Source: Pelomyxa schiedti (taxonomy: Eukaryota > Evosea > Pelobiontida > Pelomyxidae). From it: 51,978 nt of DNA. The DNA lies in NCBI GenBank assembly GCA_020536535.1, contig JAHLWZ010000906.1, forward strand, positions 1 to 51,978, written 5' to 3'. The position numbers and the translations under genes were made by a program. Under the pieces are notes generated by a model, which saw only the letters and a program-made list of their open reading frames with translations, was not told where the DNA came from and made no database searches. Shown piece after piece: positions 45,842-51,978 of the stretch; position 1 is the first letter of the stretch; each line of letters begins with the position of its first letter.

Positions 45842-46203
45842 TTCCGCAAACCAACAAATTCACACGATCTGTTTTTATTTTTCTTGTCCCTCCGAGACTA
45901 ACTCTTTCAGATCGTCACCAATCCTCGTCACCTTCTTGTCATCGCGGTCTTACGGTCTACAACCAAGAGTAGATCGGCATGCGGGCAAGTGCTGTGCACC
46001 CTCGGAGTGGCCAGGAACCAGTGACGGCTGCACAGATTGGCAAGGGTGCTTCATCACCACCGAGCAACAATGTGATCACCCCACTGGGAGGGAACAAACC
46101 GCCCTGCCTTTGGACAAACAATGAGCGAAAATCACGTTTGTGGTAGATCCGATCCATGTTCACGGTTGGAGAACACGGAAAACGAAAATGCAAGGAAGCA
46201 ACC
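45842..46203. other. Intergenic region left of the hAT-like element
   Basis: This lies between the divergent kinase-propeller and TRIM-like genes and should carry both promoters and perhaps the first exon of the TRIM-like gene. Bases 46195-46203 are one copy of the target-site duplication of the adjacent element. No other feature is visible. Confidence 0.4.
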
Positions 46204-46638
46204 CAGGGGTGGATTTTGGTCGAGTACTCATGAACTTCGGCCAATAAGCAGAAGTTTGTGAGCTAATGAGCGCTCCTGAGCTTATCAACTGGCTTGAAAA
46301 CCTTTTGTTTTCTTTGAATTCCTCGGATGGCCGCTGAGGTTGATCTGATGGTTTTTCGACCATCAAACCCGAATTCTTGCTCTTTGCTGGGTTGTGAGTG
46401 AGGACTGTCAGCAGATGATTGTATTCTCCCTGCTTGCAGGTACTAGCATCTCGGCTCAGACACCTTGGCTACCGGAGTGTTACAGAGAGGGCCTGGAGGA
46501 ATCTCTACTCTCCTTCCTAAAGCGGACCCTCACACAGGGTTTTTTCCTTGAGATTGATCACAAATGAGCGCTCATGAACAGTTGATTTTGCTCACTTAGA
46601 TCTGTAATGAGCGTGAGCCGCTCATAAATCCACCCCTG
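46204..46638. mobile_element. Non-autonomous hAT-like DNA element (MITE), 435 bp
   Basis: The element begins CAGGGGTGGATTT (46204-46216) and ends AAATCCACCCCTG (46626-46638), a perfect 13-bp terminal inverted repeat. The flanks are direct copies of GAAGCAACC (46195-46203 and 46639-46647), a target-site duplication of 8 or 9 bp, depending on where the ambiguous G is assigned. CAGGGG-type ends and 8-bp duplications are typical of hAT elements. It has no coding capacity. Inner sequence GAGCGCTCATGAAC and related pieces repeat near the right end. Confidence 0.85.
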
Positions 46639-46689
46639 GAAGCAACCACGACCAACAACGCTACGAAACCAACATCGCGACATCGCCCC

Positions 46690-46718
46690 AACAACAACAA
46701 CAACAACAACAACAACAA
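46690..46718 (+). repeat. CAA microsatellite followed by TTG repeats
   Basis: A run of CAA triplets (about nine) is followed shortly by GTTGTTGTTGTTG (46728-46740), forming a potential hairpin just upstream of the RING finger. Confidence 0.8.
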
Positions 46719-46762
46719 GCAACAACGGTTGTTGTTGTTGCGGATCGGGTGGTGGGGAGCCT

Positions 46763-49700
46763 GTGGACGTGGAGTGCCCAGTGTGCCTGTGCGTGCTCGA
46801 CGATCCCGTGGTTCTCGCTCCCCAACCACCACCATCCGCATTGTCGGCGCAACAACGACCACCAGGTGACTCCAACACAGCAGCAGCAGCAGCAACAACA
46901 GCCACGTCGGCATCTCGTTGTTGCGGGCACAGCGTGTGCCGGCGGGACGGGGAGAGGGTGTGGGCCCACGCGCGGGCGTGGTCCCGTGCTCCCCCCGGTG
47001 CCTTGCTGCTCAATGACGTCTCGGAGTCTGCTGCTAAACAAAACATCGTGTGTACAACACCCACCCTCTCCTTCTCTCTCTCAGTCACACCACCCACTCT
47101 CTCGCTCGTAATAACTGGACTGTGTATCAGGAAAAAAAGGAAGCCCCGGACGTGGAACTGAGCACTGCACAGGCCAAAGGCGCGACGGCTACTGCTGCTG
47201 ATACCACCAAGAGCGGCAGTGGTGCTGGCATCGTTTGTGTGAAGTGCCCTGCATGTGATGCTGAAACCAGAATACAAGACTACATGGACGACGTGTCAAC
47301 ACCAGATGCTCCTCGTTCCTGCTGGAAGGTACGAAAATTACACTCTTTTGCAGCCGTCATTTGCCCCTTTTTCCTTACATCCATCAAATATATGTTGCCA
47401 GTCAAATGAATCTCTGCAGCAAGCAATAAGTGCACTCCATGAAAAGGCAACCTCACAAAAAGGAGGCAAGTGCGTTGTATGCAAAGATGAATCTGTTGTG
47501 TGGCAGTGCCAATGCACCCGTCATAGTCATTCTTCTCAGAAGGAAACAAAGCAGTGGTTTGTCTGTGATGATTGCATTGGTGGTTCCAAAAAGAAACACT
47601 TGAAAAAGTTCAGTGTTCCTGCAGAGTTGGTCAAGCTAACTGGAGCCGGCACTTCTTCTGAATCTGCTGGCTGCACCTCTTCTTCATCATCACAACAAGT
47701 GACTGCATTGGTGATGGTGAAGGATCGAGATGTGTGCTCGACCCATCATGAACCATTGAAACGGTTCTGCATTGAATGCCAAGAGTCAGTGTGCTGGCCC
47801 TGCTTGGTTGATGGTATTCTCTCAAAAAAAAAACTATCAGGATTAACCCCAACCAACACCCTCAGGTGAACACAAAAACAAGCAAAGTGATTTGCAACAC
47901 AAGAACAAACCAATTGAAGAGGCAGCACTTGAAAAGGTGACAGAACTGAAATCACTCTCAGAGGAACTGACTTCTAAACAACGTTGTGTGAAGTCCACAA
48001 TTGACACAGTTCAGCAGTCTGAAGTTTTCCTCTCTGTGGTAAAAATCATTACTTCTCTCCTTTTTTTCTTTGTTCAACAAACAACAGAGTGCCAAACAAG
48101 CCATCTCAGAAGTGGTCAGCACACAAGAGAAAGCAGTCGAACTGATCATGAAGACATCAGAGCAACTCATCAATCAAATCACTCTGGAATCTCTCTCAAA
48201 AGGTGTGTCATGAACAGAACTTTTCATCATCTTCCCACCCAAAAACCACAGGGAAAGAACTTTCAAGGCAAAAAGAACTGTTGGAGAGCCACCTTCAAAC
48301 GATTGAGGAAGAGCACAAGACAATTGAGAGGGTGATTGGAATCGGAACTGGCACCACAATGACAACAGACAACCACAAGGTTGTGAGGGTGTTCCCAAGG
48401 CTCAAGTCGAGGGCTCGTTGTGTTGTTGATGCTCCAATTGTGCTTGGTGAACCTTGCTTGGTTCCTTGTGTGCAGTTTGTTCCCTCCTTCGTTGATGATC
48501 TCCTTGTTCTCTGCAGTCACTTTGGTGATGTCCTTTCAGGTTTGTAATTCACCTCACTCACTGTGAGTCACTTCAGTGACTCCTTCATCTCTTACACTCA
48601 CTGAAGTGCTGACAATTATTATTTTTCCCTCCACTCCCAGTCTCCAAAAATGACTTGAGGGTGTGTCAATCTTGTCCAGCTGCCACCTGAAGATCAGTTC
48701 CACAACGAGCATCCAAAACAGAAGAAGGAACCTTTGGCAACAAGGGGGATTTGAATGCTGTTACTTCACGGAGGGTCAACACCCCACTTTCGTTTTCAGT
48801 GTCACTGAGTCACACAAAATCCATTCTCAACACCACTCCAGCAAGTTCATGTGCACATGTTTCTCCATGCCACCCACCAAACACTGACACAGCCACCACT
48901 CCAGAATCCAACAACCAACAGCAATGGCAAGAGCAAATCCAGGAGCTGATAACAGCTGAGGTCTGGGAAGATCATGGATCTGAAGGAGGAGCTTCAAAAC
49001 CAACAACATGTGGTGGATGTGAAGTGAGTTGTTGTTGCTCTGTTGAGGACACATTTAAAGAAGAAGTGATGAAGAAGTGGAAGGTGAATGTTGTTCCCAA
49101 GAAGGAGGGAACATTCAAGATGAACATCCTTTGTGGAAACAAGCCAATCAACACCCTCCCAATTCAATTTTCAGCTTTGGGTGGTGTGTATTTTCACCCT
49201 TCTCAGGTCTTCTTCGACTCAACAAACAATGCACAGTTCCCAAGACACCAAGCAACATCAGGATTGGGAGCATCACTCACGAGGGTTTCCAGTTCACATG
49301 TGACTTCAGTACCTCCCCTGTTGTTCTGGGAACCACCATGAATGGTATCAAACACAATGACTCAGTGATTGTGGAGATTGCTCAGAAGACCAAACAAGGT
49401 GAAGGAGCACCAACATTAAAAGGTAAGAATCTCCAGCCCCACCCCCAGAAGATGGATGGTGATCACTTATACCTTTGTTTTTTACAGGGCATACATCAGA
49501 TGTTGACACAGTTCAGTGGGAAGAAGTTTACTGTGGTGTTAAAAACACGTGCACAATTGGTGGTGGTTCCAGCACCCCAACAAACCATGCAAAGGGTGCG
49601 GGGGCAAAGGTGAAAGCAGACACAGAATACATTGTGAGGTGCTGTTTGTGTGACCACCTTGGTTGTGGTGACTGGGCCATTGCACCTCACTCTGTCAGAA

Positions 49701-51038
49701 CTCTCCCTGATCCTGGTTTGTTGTTTATCCTTTCAGCACTCCATCATTCACTTTTTTTTTGTGGCAGCACCACTTGCACCAATCAATTTGAGGATTGTGA
49801 CACAACAACAAGGACCAGCAACACCAACACTCGAGTGGACTCCAAACCCTCACGGTCCCAGACCATCCTCGTTTGTCATCCAGGCAAGGAGGAGCATCAG
49901 CAGGAATCCCAACCAACAACAACCACCAACAGAGGAAGGGTGGGCTGAGGCAGGCACCACAACAACAACACAACAACGAGTGCAACCCACGTCAATGGAC
50001 ATCACTCACACACTGGCAAACGCTGGTGGATTTGAACAAGTTGAGTTCAGGGTTTGTGCACTCAATGGGCCTTCAGCATCCAGCCCATGGTCCAACGTTG
50101 CTCTGTTCAAATGTTCGTGTGTCCCTCCCCTTTCAAAACACCGCACACCACAAAATAAAACATTACAGGTGAGCCACCAGGTGACCTTCACATGACGATG
50201 TTCCCCATGCTGGACTGGTCACCACCTTCACCACCAACACAACCACCACAGTGGTACGTTGTGCAGAGGAAGCCACACAACGCACCACCTGAATCAGCAT
50301 GGCATGAAGTGTGCCGTGGAACACAGACATCGTGTGATGTCACCACCATTGGATCACCACCAATCAGGTGTGGAGATAATGGTGAGTATGACTTCAGGGT
50401 TGGGTCACTGTGTGCTGGTGTGGTCATGTCAACCACTTGGAAGTTGCTGCAGAGCATCATCACTGGTGTGTATTTTTTCTTGTGCCCACTCAACTCCCAC
50501 CGACCAACCAACACACACAGGCACATTCACGTGGGATCCCTCATCGTGCTATAAAACTAACCTGAGTGACAACAACCACATTGCAACTGGTGTCTGTGGC
50601 AATAATTCCACAACAGTGTGGACAACACAGTGTGTCACAACTGGCTCCGTGGCAGTTGCACGAATCACACTCATCAAAAGGGATACCACCTGCAGTACCC
50701 CATGCATCGGCGTTGTTGAAATCACGTCCAACCAGCCCACACCACCATCAAGCCACATCAACAGCAGGCAGGGCTTCTGGGGCTTCAACCTGGCCAGCAG
50801 GAACAAAACATACCACAACGGGAAGCAACAGCCCTCAGGTGACAACAGGAACGGGTACAACAACACACCAGATGGGACTGTGATCACAGTGACAGTTGAC
50901 ATGACACACCCTGGTGGTGGGACGATGAGTGTGAGGGTCGGTGACTGTGACAGGGGTGTTGTGTGTTGCAGTGGTCTCCCTTCACCCCTCAGGTTCGCCT
51001 TCTCTGCCTGTTGTGGTAACACCATCAAGATAGAGTAA
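46763..51038 (+). CDS. TRIM-like protein: RING, B-box, coiled coil, filamin-type Ig, FN3, SPRY
   Basis: The RING finger opens with VECPVCLCVLDDPV and CCGHSVCRRD; its last pair (CPACDAE) lies in the next exon, after an 83-nt intron (47048-47130) and an Ala/Thr-rich insert. Exon 2 ends at 47328. Exon 3, from 47402, holds a first zinc-binding box (CVVCKDESVVWQCQC) and a B-box2 (CSTHHEPLKRFCIECQES, then CWPC...GEHKNK), then a coiled coil. A filamin-type repeat follows (KKEGTFKMNILCGNKPINTL), then three FN3-like domains (48.9-50.5 kb) and a C-terminal SPRY-like domain (GFWGFNLASRNKTYHNGKQQ). RING-type TRIM proteins are E3 ubiquitin ligases whose C-terminal domains choose targets. The start is unresolved: no in-frame ATG lies between the stop at 46624 and the RING, so a first exon is probably missing and 46763 is only the beginning of supported sequence. 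Confidence 0.75.
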
Positions 51039-51233
51039 ACTGATGTTGATAGAGCAACAAAGTCCCATCAAAGTTTGAAATGGTTGAAGGGAGCCTGTCC
51101 CCTCCATTTTCGAAAAGCTCCTTTGTTCCCTTTCTCCCCTTGCCGTTGCCATCCACATGTTTCACCTGAACAATTTCGTTAGCAGTTGCGTCGGTAAAAC
51201 ACAAAGTGCCCGACCATTTTTTGGGATTGGATA

Positions 51234-51266
51234 GGTTTAGACCATGGTTTCAAAACGGTCTAAACC
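51234..51266. repeat. 10-bp inverted repeat GGTTTAGACC / GGTCTAAACC
   Basis: The arms at 51234-51243 and 51257-51266 are perfect reverse complements with a 13-nt loop. A further near-copy, GGTCTAAG, follows at 51270. Confidence 0.65.
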
Positions 51267-51615
51267 ACGGTCTAAGCTACCGGCCGAGTGATCCCATCCA
51301 TCCCTATCTATGCCATGGAGGTCTCCCAGCAGGGAGCAGAAATTGCAGGCATGACACAACACAGACCACCCATCACCCTCAATTGTGTGTCTTTCTCAAC
51401 TGTTGGCCAATGATGTGTGCGTCATGCCTTGTAAGGTAACCTGTCCCACTGGTTTCCTGCTGTTGGGGTGTTTCTGGAGGAAATAGGGTGTTGTCAATAC
51501 TCTTGATTTCTGATTTCACTGACAGTGTAAGCTTGGGTTCCTGTGAGGTGACACACAAGAGAACCTTCAGTTCCCTGCAATAGACACACAGTTTGAGTGA
51601 ATTTTTTTCCACTCC

Positions 51616-51706
51616 AACACAAAGTGCGCCGAGGAATGGAAAATCCTGCTGTAAATACAGTGTCCGGAAGTGCGCCACTAGGAACCCAAGTGGCGCACTT
51701 TGTGTT
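51616..51706. repeat. 91-bp palindromic hairpin element with 15-bp arms
   Basis: AACACAAAGTGCGCC (51616-51630) and GGCGCACTTTGTGTT (51692-51706) are perfect reverse complements. Additional GTGCGCCAC cores lie at 51670-51678 and 51731-51739. The same core appears at 3086-3132, so it is probably a small dispersed hairpin or MITE family. Confidence 0.65.
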
Positions 51707-51978
51707 CCAGTCAAAACCCTGTGGTTCAAGGTGCGCCACAAGGAAACCAGGCTGTGTTTGGTGGATTCTAACTGCCCAGTGTGAGTTTCAGTGGGAACCG
51801 ACACTTAAGCTCCTGCCAACCTAGTCAGGCTTTTGCCAATGAATCAGGTTTACAGAAATGTATGCTTCTGTGTATGTTGTGCTTGTACTAATGTGGGGAT
51901 ACTCACTCAATAACGGAAGACAGAAAGAGATGAATTCGATTGGAATAAAGGGTTCTATTGTTTGCCTTGTGTTTGTTG

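Larger units (their letters stand above)
51039..51978. other. Non-coding right end of the window
   Basis: No gene is supported. Frames here are short and overlap palindromic repeats. An AATAAA hexamer lies near 51944-51949. Confidence 0.45.

Noticed and set aside
45233-45972. Plus-strand frames of 145-222 residues rich in Val, Arg and Gly
   Set aside because: They are antisense shadows of the His/Ser/Pro-rich first exon of the minus-strand kinase.
1-51978. Regular repeats resembling a CRISPR array in the PLAT and EGF regions
   Set aside because: The repeated units are coding domains of variable sequence with introns; there are no uniform short repeats with unique spacers, and the DNA is eukaryotic.
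1-51978. tRNA or rRNA genes
   Set aside because: I saw no cloverleaf with conserved A and B boxes and no rRNA-like conserved core, though tRNAs could be missed by eye.

Overview
This window is nuclear DNA from a single-celled eukaryote. Genes are split by many short introns, mostly 40-90 nt, with GT...AG ends and frequent CTAAC/TACTAA-like branch sites. The proteins are typical of motile, phagocytic protists: Sel1-repeat and TKL-type kinases, an LRR/EGF surface receptor, an integrin-beta-like receptor, a TRIM-like protein and a giant C2/PLAT protein. I infer an amoeboid protist, possibly an anaerobic amoebozoan such as the Pelomyxa/Mastigamoeba group. That guess rests mainly on the integrin-beta/SIB-like receptor and on a methanogen-type methyltransferase homologue; no marker gene in the window fixes the species. 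All gene models were spliced by eye.

Layout. 1-3188: mostly non-coding, with gene fragments, an AT-rich patch and small repeats. 3189-5890 (-): Sel1-repeat/coiled-coil/protein kinase fusion. 5.9-7.3 kb: an inverted Sel1 relic, a small unknown gene (-) and a second copy of the fragment that opens the window. 7287-7615 (+): small acidic protein. 7789-10442 (+): low-complexity N-terminus apparently spliced to a monomethylamine-methyltransferase (MtmB)-like domain with Ile at the pyrrolysine position. 10667-12188 (+): secreted C45-type Ntn hydrolase. 12352 to about 21000 (-): very large receptor (carbohydrate-binding-like, LamG-like, LRR, EGF repeats, one TM helix). 21615-26996 (+), divergent from it: integrin-beta-like receptor (PSI, vWA/I-like domain, Cys-rich repeats, TM helix, NPIY tail). 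27304-41373 (+): protein of about 4,300 residues with one C2 domain and 30 PLAT repeats. 41782-45841 (-): TKL kinase followed by a PQQ-like beta-propeller. 46204-46638: intact non-autonomous hAT-like element. About 46763-51038 (+): TRIM-like RING/B-box/coiled coil/filamin/FN3/SPRY protein. 51039-51978: non-coding, with palindromic repeats.

The most notable features are the MtmB-like protein lacking pyrrolysine in an intron-bearing eukaryotic gene; the NPIY-tailed integrin-beta-like receptor placed head-to-head with an LRR/EGF receptor; the PLAT array, built from six-domain (about 2.5 kb) higher-order repeats with a recent nested duplication that creates a chimeric domain; and two kinases with uncommon partner domains. 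The two adhesion-type receptors could share a promoter. No operon-like pathway links the other neighbours.
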